Source: a virus
DNA: 64,000 nt
Strand: one strand, 5' to 3'
IMG/VR virus record: IMGVR_UViG_3300049728_000159
Location: 123,059 to 187,058 of that record
A program made the position numbers and the translations under genes. This document shows, one piece after another, positions 34,413 through 43,588 of this stretch. The notes beneath the pieces are model-generated. The model was not told where the DNA came from. It did no database searches and worked only from the letters and a program-made list of their open reading frames with translations. How positions within the stretch are numbered: the first letter of the stretch is position 1; the number at the start of each line of letters is the position of its first letter.

Positions 34413-36152
34413 ATGGCAACTGACCTGGTGCAACTGAATCCTACAGTGAAGAACCTTGCCTGGCTCAATTCGCCAGTCATCAGGGATCACTTTCCGTTTC
34501 CAGGGATTCGACCTGCTCAGGATGTGGCACTCGATGAAATCACTCGTGCCTATGCTGAACACAAGAAGTTCGTCATCATCGAGGCTCCGACCGGCTCTGG
34601 TAAATCTGGCATTGCAATGGCCGCCGCGTCCTGGGCTAAGACTCTCCAAGTCGATCACCCGCTGACTCAGCCAGGTGCCTACATCCTTTCTCCACAAAAG
34701 ACCTTGACCGCTCAGTACATGAAGGATTTCGAGATCAATGGTCTGCTGGAACTCAAAGGCAAAGCGAATTACTGGTGCACAACACACGATACTGATTGTG
34801 ACTCTGCGGCGATCATCAACAACGCCAGCAAAGAGGGTGACAATCGATCCTGCTGCATGGACTGCCCCTACAAGATCGCCAAGAAGCGTTTCATCGACAA
34901 CCCCATTGGTGTAACGAATTTCGCTTTCTATCTGAACGAAACCCAGTATGCTGGTCAGCTCAAGAATCGCAAGATGCTGATCCTTGACGAAGGTCATAAC
35001 ACCGAGTCTCAGGTTCTAGGTTTCGCTGACACGGTCATCTCTCGTTACAAGACTGAAGAGTTGGGCCTGGGTCGCATCCCGACCTTCAAGCCTGGTGAGA
35101 ATCTCAAGTGCAAGAAGTGGTTGTCGGAAACTTTCATTCCCACTGCTCAACAGCACATGACTGATCTCACCAATCAGATTGAGATGGCTCGCATCGATTC
35201 AGACATCTCCTATCTCGAAGGTGGCAAGAATCGTGAAGACCTGATGAAGCTGATCAAGAAGCTCGATAGCTGGGACAAGTTCATTTGCCGGCTGAATCGG
35301 TTCATGGCTTCCGACGACATGCTGAACTGGCTTTGTTTCACAACCGAAGAGAACAAGAGGAGTGGAACCAAGGAAGAATTGCTCATCAAGCCTCTGACTG
35401 CCACGATGTTCGCCGATGAGATTCTGTTCGACAAGGCAGAGATGGTGGTCATCATGAGCGCGACCATCCTCGATTTCAACTTCTTCATGCGCAACCTGGG
35501 CATCAACCCAGCTGACGCAATCTGTGTTCGAATCGACAGTGACTTTCCTGTCGAGAATCGTCCGGTGTATTTCCAGAAGATTGGTAGCATGGCGGCTCGA
35601 GTTGACAAGGAAACTGGCATGCGGATGCGGGAACTCACCATGCCCAAGATGGTACTCTTCGTGGAGAAGCTACTAGACAAGTACTCCGGCAAGAAGGGAA
35701 TCATCCACACCAACAGTTACGAATTTGCCAAACAGGTGATCATCCATCTGCGCTCCACTCGCCACGGATACCGGGTCGTGACTCATACGAGCGATACTGG
35801 CAGCCGCGAGGCCGCTGTCCTTGAGCATGCTGAGCGTGAAGATGACACGGTGCTGATCTCTCCGTCCATGACTGAGGGTCTGGATCTGAATGAAGATCTG
35901 GGTCGCTTCTGTATCGTCATCAAGGTTCCCTTCCTCTACATCGATCCCTATGTCGAAGCGCGCATGAAGCGCGACAAGGACTGGTATGACTACATGACCC
36001 TGCTGGCGATCGTTCAGGAGTTCGGTCGTGTGGTTCGTTCCCGGGAAGATAAGGCTCACGGATGGCTGCTCGATGCTGATTTCGAGAACCTCCTCCGCCG
36101 GTCGGGTCGCATGTTGCCTCGCTGGTGGGTCAACGCATTGATTCCTAGATAA
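34413..36152 (+). CDS. DinG/XPD-like superfamily 2 DNA helicase with probable Fe-S cluster
   Basis: A 579-residue helicase. Walker A is APTGSGKS (residues 58-65), the DEGH box is at 191-194, motif III is MSAT, and motif VI is QEFGRVVRS. Cys residues at about 121, 128, 146, 147 and 150 lie between motifs I and II, where XPD/DinG proteins bind a 4Fe-4S cluster. Such enzymes unwind DNA in the 5' to 3' direction and act on R-loops, G-quadruplexes or stalled forks. GGAGGGAAG precedes the ATG, and promoter-like copy 2 is just upstream. In this phage it may serve recombination-dependent replication. Confidence 0.88.
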   Translation: MATDLVQLNPTVKNLAWLNSPVIRDHFPFPGIRPAQDVALDEITRAYAEHKKFVIIEAPTGSGKSGIAMAAASWAKTLQVDHPLTQPGAYILSPQKTLTAQYMKDFEINGLLELKGKANYWCTTHDTDCDSAAIINNASKEGDNRSCCMDCPYKIAKKRFIDNPIGVTNFAFYLNETQYAGQLKNRKMLILDEGHNTESQVLGFADTVISRYKTEELGLGRIPTFKPGENLKCKKWLSETFIPTAQQHMTDLTNQIEMARIDSDISYLEGGKNREDLMKLIKKLDSWDKFICRLNRFMASDDMLNWLCFTTEENKRSGTKEELLIKPLTATMFADEILFDKAEMVVIMSATILDFNFFMRNLGINPADAICVRIDSDFPVENRPVYFQKIGSMAARVDKETGMRMRELTMPKMVLFVEKLLDKYSGKKGIIHTNSYEFAKQVIIHLRSTRHGYRVVTHTSDTGSREAAVLEHAEREDDTVLISPSMTEGLDLNEDLGRFCIVIKVPFLYIDPYVEARMKRDKDWYDYMTLLAIVQEFGRVVRSREDKAHGWLLDADFENLLRRSGRMLPRWWVNALIPR

Positions 36153-36190
36153 GAAGTGAATTACGAACTCAGAATGTAGAGGGAAAACCT

Positions 36191-36826
36191 TTGAAAAGCA
36201 AACTCTTACAGAAATCCGCCGCACCTCAGTTTCCTCCTATCCCTCCCGAGGAAGCCAAGAAGTGGCTGTTGTCTCAAGGCTTCACCGAGAAGAGGCAGGA
36301 TCCCAAAGATCCAGCTTTCCGAGCAACCTTTGGTGGAGGAAAGAAGTGGCAGGGCAACATCTCAGAGTTTCGCAAAGATCAACATGTGGTAGTCCTCAAC
36401 CTGGATCTTGGCACCTGGGATTATACCAATGAGAAGTCTCGCATGGGTGACGATGGGACTCGTCCTCGCGACCTCATCTCCAAGGTGAAGAACGTCCTTC
36501 GGGTCAAGAAAGATCCTTTCCGTCCTGATAATCTTCCACAGATCGAGTTGGGAAGAAGTGAAGAAGCAGTCAAAGGTGATTATCGCGGATACTTCGACAA
36601 GAAGTACCCGTATCCCAATGACATGGACACCTACACCATCTTCACTACCTTCAAGGATCCAGATACGGGAGAAGATGATGAGGACATGAGTGAAGAGATC
36701 GACGTTGTAGCCAAGAACGAGAAGCACGCCAGAGCCATTGCAAATGCAGCCATCAAAGAAGACTACATGCCAGGAGTGACCATCGGTAAGGTTGTGTGGC
36801 ATCCTCGTGGAGTCATGTTCATGTGA
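36191..36826 (+). CDS. Unknown protein
   Basis: A 211-residue protein starting with TTG (GAGGG upstream). The first 120 residues form a basic domain (PPEEAKKWLLSQGFTEKRQDP) and an acidic stretch (DPDTGEDDEDMSEEIDVVAK) follows near residue 165. It ends PGVTIGKVVWHPRGVMFM. The helix-strand pattern of the N-terminal part and a second module of residues 140-210 suggest two small domains. No family is recognised. It lies between the helicase and a zinc-finger gene. Confidence 0.5.
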   Translation: MKSKLLQKSAAPQFPPIPPEEAKKWLLSQGFTEKRQDPKDPAFRATFGGGKKWQGNISEFRKDQHVVVLNLDLGTWDYTNEKSRMGDDGTRPRDLISKVKNVLRVKKDPFRPDNLPQIELGRSEEAVKGDYRGYFDKKYPYPNDMDTYTIFTTFKDPDTGEDDEDMSEEIDVVAKNEKHARAIANAAIKEDYMPGVTIGKVVWHPRGVMFM

Positions 36827-36837
36827 TCGGAGTCACT

Positions 36838-37788
36838 ATGCCGTTGAAGCCAATCTTTCCTGAGGGTTCACTGATTGAGGAACCTTGTCCTCTATGCGGC
36901 CACAAGCCGGTCTACATCGAGAATCCGGAAGCTGAGGCTCCACATAAGTATTACTGCCATGGATGCAATCGTGGCTTCGATGAGTTGAAGAAGACCGCTG
37001 GGATTTTTGGACCTTCCAGGCCCAAGCGTGATGACAGTGTCATCCCCAAGATGAATCCGTCGACGGTCAATGCTCTCCGTGGATTGGCCATGGATGATCA
37101 GATCGATTTTCGTGATTCCGATGGAAAGACGTGGAAAGCCACTAGAGGTGCAAGCAACTTCACCTTTGTCTGCCCATCAATCAGCATTTGGAGTTCACTT
37201 CCGATAATGGCCATCATGGGAGGAGGAACTCCTACTCCCCGACAGAGCGTCTATGCCAAGAAGAAGTTCGTCCTGGTAGCTGGCTGGCGTGACGAAATGG
37301 AACGTGAATACGACCAAAAGGAGAAAGACCTTCCTCCAGAACCAGAGATCCGTAAGGTTCCTATGCAGGAGTTCTTTGAACACGAACGGAGGAGAGAAGA
37401 AACGGGTCAGCCTTCGAAGTATCGAGTTCTTCACGAAGGCCGGTCTTCGATGATGATCCCAGAAAACACAACAAAAGAGGAAGAGAAGCAGCTGATTGAG
37501 TATCTCCGCTCAATGAACAAGATGAGGAAATCCTCCTCCAAGAAGTTCGTTTTGATTGCCGGCTGGCGCGAGGACATGGATCGCGAGTTCGATCGCAAGG
37601 AGACGGAGGCTATTGGGGAAAGTCCCAAGGGTGCAGTTCCACCTGAGTTTTCTGAGAAGGGCAAGCCTGAGATCAGAAAAGTTCCCCTGCAGGAGTTCTT
37701 CGATCAAGAGCGCAAAAGAGAAGAAGATGGTCTGCCTCCTACGAAGTATCGAGGACGAAGATTTCTATTCTGGCGAAAAGGAATCTAG
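36838..37788 (+). CDS. Zinc-finger protein with an internal duplication
   Basis: A 316-residue protein from the ATG at 36838 (MPLKPIFPEGS). An N-terminal CPLCGH...CHGC zinc finger (about residues 17-45) is followed by a basic region. Two copies of a module of about 70 residues then follow. Each copy has KKFVL(V/I)AGWR, a charged helix, EIRKVP(M/L)QEFF and an RxREE(T/D)G end with KYR. The first copy starts near residue 140 and the second near 235. The duplication is within one reading frame. The repeated domain is not recognised. The 3' end overlaps the next gene by about 60 bp. Confidence 0.6.
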   Translation: MPLKPIFPEGSLIEEPCPLCGHKPVYIENPEAEAPHKYYCHGCNRGFDELKKTAGIFGPSRPKRDDSVIPKMNPSTVNALRGLAMDDQIDFRDSDGKTWKATRGASNFTFVCPSISIWSSLPIMAIMGGGTPTPRQSVYAKKKFVLVAGWRDEMEREYDQKEKDLPPEPEIRKVPMQEFFEHERRREETGQPSKYRVLHEGRSSMMIPENTTKEEEKQLIEYLRSMNKMRKSSSKKFVLIAGWREDMDREFDRKETEAIGESPKGAVPPEFSEKGKPEIRKVPLQEFFDQERKREEDGLPPTKYRGRRFLFWRKGI

Positions 37789-38167
37789 CGCGAAGCATCC
37801 TCTGTTGAAGAGGAAGGCCGCTGTCGAGTCTCTCGAGGAAATCGCACAGAGGTATCCCAGGAGCATCGGTCTAGCCAAGTCATCGGATCCAGGAGATTAC
37901 GGCTCCTACAGTGACCTGCAGAGACAGAGGAATCCCCGGCTCCAGCTGGAGAAGAAGATTGTGTACGAAGTTCTGACCACCAATGGGCCTGATGTAGCCT
38001 GGGACCGTCTTGGAAGGGTCGTTCCCACCGTCCGCAAGGCAGTGGGTGGTGACATCCTTGCTGCCTACGAAAAAAGCAGGAGCAATATCTACAAAGCACT
38101 GGACAAGATGGGAATGTTCGGCACCAAGTCCGACAGCCTTCGCCATGAAGGTGACCGTTACTACTAG
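37727..38167 (+). CDS. Small basic protein of unknown function
   Basis: About 146 residues if started at the ATG at 37727 (MVCLLRSIEDEDFYSGEK); the frame is open further upstream but that part overlaps the zinc-finger gene fully. It is helical and basic (LLKRKAAVESLEEIAQRYP, NPRLQLEKKIVYEVLTTNG), with a possible helix-turn-helix-like C-terminal part (SRSNIYKALDKMGMFG). It may be a DNA-binding accessory protein of the helicase encoded next, which starts 53 bp after its stop. The start is uncertain. Confidence 0.5.
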   Translation: MVCLLRSIEDEDFYSGEKESSAKHPLLKRKAAVESLEEIAQRYPRSIGLAKSSDPGDYGSYSDLQRQRNPRLQLEKKIVYEVLTTNGPDVAWDRLGRVVPTVRKAVGGDILAAYEKSRSNIYKALDKMGMFGTKSDSLRHEGDRYY

Positions 38168-38190
38168 CAAAACTCACCTGCCAAGTATTG

Positions 38191-38220
38191 GAGAAGGCGA
38201 GCCAAAGGTGCTCGCCTTCT
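38191..38220 (+). promoter_or_regulatory. Perfect 10-bp hairpin between ribosome site and start codon
   Basis: GAAGGCGAGC (38193-38202) pairs perfectly with GCTCGCCTTC (38210-38219), loop CAAAGGT. GGAG lies just 5' of the stem and the ATG starts one base after it, so folding would bring the ribosome site next to the start codon. Confidence 0.55.
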
Positions 38221-39711
38221 ATGGCAGATACGGTCAATTTTTGGAATTTATTCCACTCTCTACTGCGTAAGGACTCCTCCCCAGAGGAATCCGAGCGCGT
38301 GAAAGCGAACCTTCGCTGGGTATCCGACAACATGGTTCAGATTCGGGCCATTTGTATGCCCGATTACGAACTTCCCCTGATGCAACTGATCTGGAATTTC
38401 TGGACAGCCCACCGGGAAGCTCCCTCCTACAAGATGATTGAGGACATCGTCCTCAAGCAGGACAAGAGCGAGGGTTTGCAAGAAGCTCTGTCCAATTACC
38501 AGGATCTGAAGTCCGCCTCTGAACTGAGGAGATTCGATGCTCAGGATCTCTATCAAGTCCTGCGTGACAAGACTGACGAGTTTGAGAACTGGAAACTCAA
38601 TGCGGTTATAGAGGCCACCAAGAAGATTGCCAATGGTGCAGTTGAGGATCCCAAGACCAAGAAGAAGCTGGCTGGAAACAAGGATGCCCTCGTATACCTG
38701 CTGGGTCAGATTCAGAATGGTATTCTGACCTCTCAGCAGAAGAGTGTGGGCGGAAGCATCAAGGCAATTTCCAGCGAACTTCGTGACAACTACAACCTGG
38801 CCAAGAGGGAGAACTTGAAAGGTTCTCTAACCATGAAGACGGGTATTGCGGCGATTGACCAGATCATTGGAGGATTCAAGCGTGGCAACTTCTGGGGAGT
38901 TCTAGGATACGCTGGTCAGCGTAAATCTTCCCTGTGCCGCACCATTGCCTACAACGTCGCGAACCAGGGATTCCAGGTGATGCACATCCCTTTGGAGCAA
39001 TCTTGTGAGGAAGAAAACAACATCTATGCGGTGATTCACAGTCATCACGAGAAGTTCAAGGACTTCAATATCAAGATCTCCATCAATGACCTTGAGGATG
39101 GCAATCTCACTCCGGATCAGGAAGACTTTCTCTTCAATGTGGTCGCACCTGATCTTGACAATCTTCCTGGGGATATCATCGTTCGCCAACCTTCCGAGTG
39201 TACCCTGGAAGGAGTTCAGGCTCAGGTGGAGCTTCAGCAACAGATTGCACCGGTGGATCTACTGCTCATCGACTACTTCACTCTCCTCGATACTTCGTAC
39301 TCCAAGGGCCAAGACCGCCAGGTCATGAACGGTCTCATCAAGAATGCCAAATCGTGGTGCCTCAACTTCGGAAACAAGCGCAAGATCTGTCTGCTGACTC
39401 CAGTTCAGGGCAATAGAGATGGATACACTGATGCTCAAAAGCACGAAGGAAAATGGGAGATGGAGGGAGTCTACGAGTATTCCGAATTCGACAAGTCGCT
39501 TGATGGTTGTATGTTTACGTTTTCGGATTCAGACTTAGAAGCCCAACAGAAGATCAAGCTGGGCACCTGCAAGAATCGGCGGCGGAGCAACGTCCCTCCA
39601 TTCATGATTGGGGTTTCTTCAGATTCCGGTCTTGTGAATGGTGGAGTTGTAATGTCCACTGACATGCTGGACAAGACTCTCAATGAAGTGATCGACCCTT
39701 ATCTGTTATGA
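38221..39711 (+). CDS. DnaB-like replicative DNA helicase
   Basis: 496 residues from the ATG at 38221 (MADTVNFWNLF); a TTG 33 bp upstream is the alternative. The C-terminal RecA-type core has a Walker A variant GYAGQRKSS (about 229-237), a Walker B LLLIDYF (about 347-353) and an RNRRRSN-like basic end, as in DnaB/gp41 helicases. The N-terminal 180 residues form the helical primase-interaction-like region. The hexamer unwinds DNA ahead of the fork. A DnaC-like loader is encoded at 19.5-20.2 kb. The Walker A lacks the usual second Gly before Lys (QRKS instead of GxGKS). Confidence 0.8.
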   Translation: MADTVNFWNLFHSLLRKDSSPEESERVKANLRWVSDNMVQIRAICMPDYELPLMQLIWNFWTAHREAPSYKMIEDIVLKQDKSEGLQEALSNYQDLKSASELRRFDAQDLYQVLRDKTDEFENWKLNAVIEATKKIANGAVEDPKTKKKLAGNKDALVYLLGQIQNGILTSQQKSVGGSIKAISSELRDNYNLAKRENLKGSLTMKTGIAAIDQIIGGFKRGNFWGVLGYAGQRKSSLCRTIAYNVANQGFQVMHIPLEQSCEEENNIYAVIHSHHEKFKDFNIKISINDLEDGNLTPDQEDFLFNVVAPDLDNLPGDIIVRQPSECTLEGVQAQVELQQQIAPVDLLLIDYFTLLDTSYSKGQDRQVMNGLIKNAKSWCLNFGNKRKICLLTPVQGNRDGYTDAQKHEGKWEMEGVYEYSEFDKSLDGCMFTFSDSDLEAQQKIKLGTCKNRRRSNVPPFMIGVSSDSGLVNGGVVMSTDMLDKTLNEVIDPYLL

Positions 39712-40073
39712 GAAGAGTCAAGAACATCATTTGGCCAACCGGCTCCGAACTGACAACCATTTGGCGAATTCTCCAAGTGGCCATCCCTCTTGACGAACCT
39801 CTCAGGGGAGAGTGGAGGTTTTCGGATGCCGGTGCACCAAACTACAGAATCACAGGTTCGACTCGCGAAGTGACTTGGACAGTCGACGTTTACAACGGAT
39901 TCTACTTCTGCGTCAAGGTGGGAAATCTTCCTGCCGATGTATGTGAACAGATCCGACCGATGGTGAATTTGGTTTGTCGTATGCTGAGGGTTCCACCTAG
40001 GAAAAGAGACCATGAAGAAGAAGGAATTGGTTCCGCCGCCGAAAGTTCTGGTGGTCATCCGGAGTTTGGATGA
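39708..40073 (+). CDS. Small unknown protein overlapping the helicase stop
   Basis: A 121-residue protein whose ATG overlaps the helicase TGA (ATGA), a sign of translational coupling. The N-terminal 90 residues form beta strands (GEWRFSDAGAPNYRITG, EVTWTVDVYNGFYFCVKVG) and the C-terminus is charged. The last 60 bp overlap the next gene. No family is recognised. Confidence 0.55.
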   Translation: MRRVKNIIWPTGSELTTIWRILQVAIPLDEPLRGEWRFSDAGAPNYRITGSTREVTWTVDVYNGFYFCVKVGNLPADVCEQIRPMVNLVCRMLRVPPRKRDHEEEGIGSAAESSGGHPEFG

Positions 40074-40737
40074 CCTTTCTCGAGTTCTGCACACTCAGAA
40101 GATGATCGCTGCTAAGGCCAAGAAGGAATTTGCCTCCATTGACAGCAGCAACCTTGATCTCAACAAACCAAACGAGAATCGCCTTTTCGAATACATCAGA
40201 CAGGAGAAGGAACTTCTAGAAAAGTGGTCATTGATGCCTACTCTGACCGAGTTCAATCAGGCCGTTTCCCAGGTAAGTGAGGATGGCAAATGGGGTGGAA
40301 CATTCGGAGTGGCCGTGCTTGTGCAGGATATAGTGCTCGAGCAAGTATACAACCAGCAGAAAAGACTGAAGCCTCTTCTCCGGAAGATCCTCATGGTCAT
40401 GTTGAATCATCTTGAGAAGGAGGACACCAATCGAGGTGCTTTGGATCAGGTACTCGCCAAGATCAAGTTCACAGTGACGGCTGACAAGCAAGGCAGGAAA
40501 GTCAACAGGGCAGAGACCGAGGATATTGTCAGAAAGATGATGGGTCAGATGGTGGACACTTTCCTTGCAGTCGGATGTGCCTTTGGCTTGTTCGAAAACG
40601 AAGGTTTCGAATTCAAGACGACTCCCTGTGGTGCTCGCGTGTACTGGCACATGGTCGACATTCAGAAGTTTATTGAAATTCTGTCAGACTCACATCGTGC
40701 ATTTCAAAAGGAGAGGCCGAAACTGGCTCTTGTGTAA
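40012..40737 (+). CDS. Unknown helical protein
   Basis: A 241-residue protein (MKKKELVPPPKVLVVIRSL) with AAGAGACC upstream of the ATG. It is helical and charged (RQEKELLEKWSLMPTLTEF, NQQKRLKPLLRKILMVML), with no membrane or signal segment. It could be a primase-helicase accessory protein by position, but nothing in the sequence proves this. The stop TAA is fused to promoter-like copy 3. Confidence 0.5.
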   Translation: MKKKELVPPPKVLVVIRSLDDLSRVLHTQKMIAAKAKKEFASIDSSNLDLNKPNENRLFEYIRQEKELLEKWSLMPTLTEFNQAVSQVSEDGKWGGTFGVAVLVQDIVLEQVYNQQKRLKPLLRKILMVMLNHLEKEDTNRGALDQVLAKIKFTVTADKQGRKVNRAETEDIVRKMMGQMVDTFLAVGCAFGLFENEGFEFKTTPCGARVYWHMVDIQKFIEILSDSHRAFQKERPKLALV

Positions 40738-40764
40738 CCGATCCGCCTTCCAGAGTGGTAGATA
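40736..40764 (+). promoter_or_regulatory. Recurring phage promoter-like motif, copy 3
   Basis: AACCGATCCGCC begins inside the TAA stop; GTAGATA follows about 12 nt later, upstream of a GGAGGG ribosome site and the ATG at 40783. Confidence 0.55.
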
Positions 40765-40782
40765 CTCTTGGAGGGATACATC

Positions 40783-41808
40783 ATGGGACAGTTTAGTTGG
40801 CTTGGAGAAGCAGCAGCGTTCTTACTGGCACCATTCAAACTAGCTTTCTATGTGCTGAAGGTCTTCAGTTTGCTGGCAATGGGCGTGGTTATTTTCACTA
40901 TCTGGGGTATGGTGTGGTTGGCCAATCCAGAAAAGGAACATGCCCAACACGTAAGTTACATGATGGATCATATCGTTGATTCTCGGCATAGTGCCGGAAC
41001 TCCTCTAGGAAATGTACCTCTCATCTATATAATAGATGGATCTCAGTCTTCAAACGGAGATACCTCCATTGGGACTGTTTTAGTGAATGTGAAGATCTAC
41101 GGAAAGACTGAGGAGAAGATTGAATGGCCTCATCAGGCTCTTTCTTTCTGTGGACAAGGCGATAAGTTTTTGTCTCACACTATGCAGAACGACTACTGGG
41201 ATCACTGGTACGAGCGTAAGACTGGCTGGTTGTATCAGCGGTATGTTGAAGGCTCACTAAACATCTATGTATTGAAGTACGTCGTCACTCAGTTGAAATC
41301 CGACAAACCTGTCGTTATCGGCAGCGACTTCATTGATAATTGTCCCAATTCTTCACTGGAAAACAATCCTCCTCAGTCTTGGTCTGGTTGGAATCTTGGA
41401 GATACCAGGTATGCTGTTCCTGATTCAAATACTTCCGGGGAGAGTATGATTCCTCGCTTTGACGTGATGTGGCATCTTGAAGGGCCATACGATCCTCATC
41501 AGGATTGGCCAGTCATCACAGGTTACTGCCTTGCTGGACGATGTGGCAAGAATTCACCTGATTTCCTTCTTACCATCGATCGCTGGAACGATATCCTAGC
41601 TCCGGAGCCAAAGTACACTTCCGGACAGCAGGAAGCTATCGATGCTTTCAAGGCGACGAGAACTGAGGAGTTCTGGGAGAAGTATGCCGAGGCCAACGGA
41701 CTTGACCCTCATTCAGTGGACAAGTACTGGGAGGAGACTCAGAAGGCTATCAAAGCAACGGTTCACTTGAAGAAGGTTTCTTCTGAGGAGTTAGACAAGG
41801 ATTACTAA
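40783..41808 (+). CDS. Membrane protein of unknown function
   Basis: A 341-residue protein from the ATG at 40783 (MGQFSWLGEAAAFLLAPFK; GGAGGG upstream). Residues about 10-47 hold two hydrophobic stretches (AAAFLLAPFKLAFYVLKVF, LLAMGVVIFTIWGMVWLA). The remainder is a large soluble domain with several Trp and Cys (CPNSSLENNPPQSWSGW, CLAGRCGKNSPDF) that, by the positive-inside rule and the Cys content, may face the periplasm. The last 60 residues are charged helix. No family is recognised. It could be an envelope modifier made soon after promoter-like copy 3 fires. Confidence 0.6.
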   Translation: MGQFSWLGEAAAFLLAPFKLAFYVLKVFSLLAMGVVIFTIWGMVWLANPEKEHAQHVSYMMDHIVDSRHSAGTPLGNVPLIYIIDGSQSSNGDTSIGTVLVNVKIYGKTEEKIEWPHQALSFCGQGDKFLSHTMQNDYWDHWYERKTGWLYQRYVEGSLNIYVLKYVVTQLKSDKPVVIGSDFIDNCPNSSLENNPPQSWSGWNLGDTRYAVPDSNTSGESMIPRFDVMWHLEGPYDPHQDWPVITGYCLAGRCGKNSPDFLLTIDRWNDILAPEPKYTSGQQEAIDAFKATRTEEFWEKYAEANGLDPHSVDKYWEETQKAIKATVHLKKVSSEELDKDY

Positions 41809-41828
41809 TCACCCAGTAATAGAGACGA

Positions 41829-42755
41829 ATGAAACAGAGAATTGCCGTCGTCTTAGATTGGGACCATACATGTTCTCCAATGTACATGGAGGGTCCCATC
41901 TTTACTCATTATGGCATCCCCGAACGAACCTTCTGGGAAGAAGTACACCGCCGCGCTCACGAAGACACCAAGTACCTGAACACCCGCGTCTTCGTCGAGC
42001 ATGAGTATCTCAACTATCTTGTGGAATGTGCCTGTAATGGGACGATGAAGGATCTCGACAATCCTCGTTTGACAGAGATTGGCTGCAAGATACCCACCTT
42101 CCCTGGCCTTGACACGATCATCAAGAAACTCGATGAACTTGGCGCCGAAGTCCACATTGTGACCTCTGGCATCCGGGCCATGCTCCTTGAGCACCCGTCC
42201 ATCAAGCCTATCGTGCAGGACAAGAACATCCAAGGAGCGGAGTTCCTTGACTACGTTTGGGAGACAGGTCTCGACGGCAAGCCTCAGCGAGTTCCACAGG
42301 GTCACATCGTTTCTGTAGCCAAGACCTTGCTCCCCTCTGACAAGGTCAGAGTGCTCGAAGAGATCGCCAAGGGCTGTGCTGAATTCTTCTACGACGCCTG
42401 TGTCCCTTTGCCTCCGGAGCAGTACCTCATTCCATACAAGAACATGATCTATGTTGGTGATGGAGTCAGCGACGTCTATGCCTTCGAACAGGTCCGCAAG
42501 TATGGCGGGTTCGCGGTCGGAGTGTATGCCAACGCCAAGGGTTTCAAGCAGATGGAGATCATCCGGAAGGATGGGTTCCTGGACATCTTGGGAATGGCTG
42601 ACTATCGAGAGGAAGCCACTGTTGGAAGCTGGATTATCAACAAGGTGCTGGCAATCAAGGCTCGCATCGCGACTGAAGAAGTTGAGATCGAAGACAAGCG
42701 GATCGCAGAGGTCCGTACTCATGCTCCTGAGTATTTGCATCCATGGTCAAAGTAA
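41829..42755 (+). CDS. HAD-superfamily phosphatase
   Basis: A 308-residue protein. Motif I is VLDWDHTCS (nucleophile Asp10, acid Asp12), motif II is HIVTSG (Ser/Thr), and motif IV is IYVGDGVSDVYAF with the acidic pair. An FPGLDTIIKKLDE segment forms the cap-side helix. Length and motifs fit phosphoserine phosphatase-like or nucleotidase HAD enzymes acting on small phosphorylated molecules. The substrate cannot be told; a 5'-nucleotidase or a DNA 3'-phosphatase role is possible in this replication neighbourhood. The 3' end overlaps the next gene by 13 bp. Confidence 0.8.
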   Translation: MKQRIAVVLDWDHTCSPMYMEGPIFTHYGIPERTFWEEVHRRAHEDTKYLNTRVFVEHEYLNYLVECACNGTMKDLDNPRLTEIGCKIPTFPGLDTIIKKLDELGAEVHIVTSGIRAMLLEHPSIKPIVQDKNIQGAEFLDYVWETGLDGKPQRVPQGHIVSVAKTLLPSDKVRVLEEIAKGCAEFFYDACVPLPPEQYLIPYKNMIYVGDGVSDVYAFEQVRKYGGFAVGVYANAKGFKQMEIIRKDGFLDILGMADYREEATVGSWIINKVLAIKARIATEEVEIEDKRIAEVRTHAPEYLHPWSK

Positions 42756-43510
42756 AGAACAACACCGCCACTGAGTTCCCTCAGGTTCCTCTCCTGATCA
42801 GCAAGAAGTCGAGGTCCAAGAACAACATCTTGGTTGGGTTCGACAGAGCGCAGATCCGGTTCGCTGAACAACTCTTGGATTTGGTGTGCCAGGATAGAGA
42901 AACTGTCAAGGATGATGACTTACTGGGGAAGGATGAGAATCTCCTCCTGCGAGTCACATCTTCGAACTGCATTGATCTGAGTCCTGATGTCAAGAAGAAA
43001 ACTGGCATCTGGTCCATTCAACCCTTAGAGAGTGGATCAGCAGGAATGAATGCTCTCGTGAGGGTGGCATCTGAGATCCTTGGTGAAGAAAAGCCAGTAA
43101 AAGAGAAGTTAGAAGCAGTTAGTCGTGAGGTATGCCGTGAATCGGAAATTGTAGACATACGCGGAGCACTGTGGGAGGCTGTGTGGCAGCTAACTGGTGA
43201 TGTACCTCTGAAGAGTGCTCCCCTATGGCCAGCACCCTGGGAAAGTAATCACTGGATTCCAGCGGAAGTAGAACCATCCTATCGATTGAATGTATTGTAT
43301 CGTGACTTGGTTGGCTACGTCTTTGCCCATGAGAACGATTTCCCGGCTGCTCGTAAGTTCGGCATCAGTCAAACGAGATTCAATAGATTACGCCAGATAT
43401 CGCTTGACCTGGGGAGAGTGGACCAATCGATTAGATGTTTATCAAAATGGCGTGTTCGAAAATCCAGTGCTTTCGTGTGTGCCCTTCAAATTTCTAAGAT
43501 ATGGAACTAG
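42743..43510 (+). CDS. Unknown protein
   Basis: A 255-residue protein (MVKVKNNTATEFPQVPLLIS) overlapping the phosphatase stop. The middle is acidic and helical (LVRVASEILGEEKPVKEKLE) and the second half contains Trp-rich sequence (WEAVWQLTGDVPLKSAPLWPAP). A possible helix-turn-helix lies near residue 205 (AARKFGISQTRFNRLRQI). It may bind DNA or act in late gene control, but this is a guess. The gene ends 79 bp before the HU-like gene. Confidence 0.5.
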   Translation: MVKVKNNTATEFPQVPLLISKKSRSKNNILVGFDRAQIRFAEQLLDLVCQDRETVKDDDLLGKDENLLLRVTSSNCIDLSPDVKKKTGIWSIQPLESGSAGMNALVRVASEILGEEKPVKEKLEAVSREVCRESEIVDIRGALWEAVWQLTGDVPLKSAPLWPAPWESNHWIPAEVEPSYRLNVLYRDLVGYVFAHENDFPAARKFGISQTRFNRLRQISLDLGRVDQSIRCLSKWRVRKSSAFVCALQISKIWN

Positions 43511-43588
43511 CAAAATCCACCATTTCCCAGTATTCAGAATCATCAATCTTCAGGGATTACTCTCTGACAGAGAAAGGTGATTCAACCA

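Noticed and set aside
41853-42740. 295-codon frame opposite the HAD phosphatase
   Set aside because: Shadow of a strongly supported gene; no ribosome site or protein motif.
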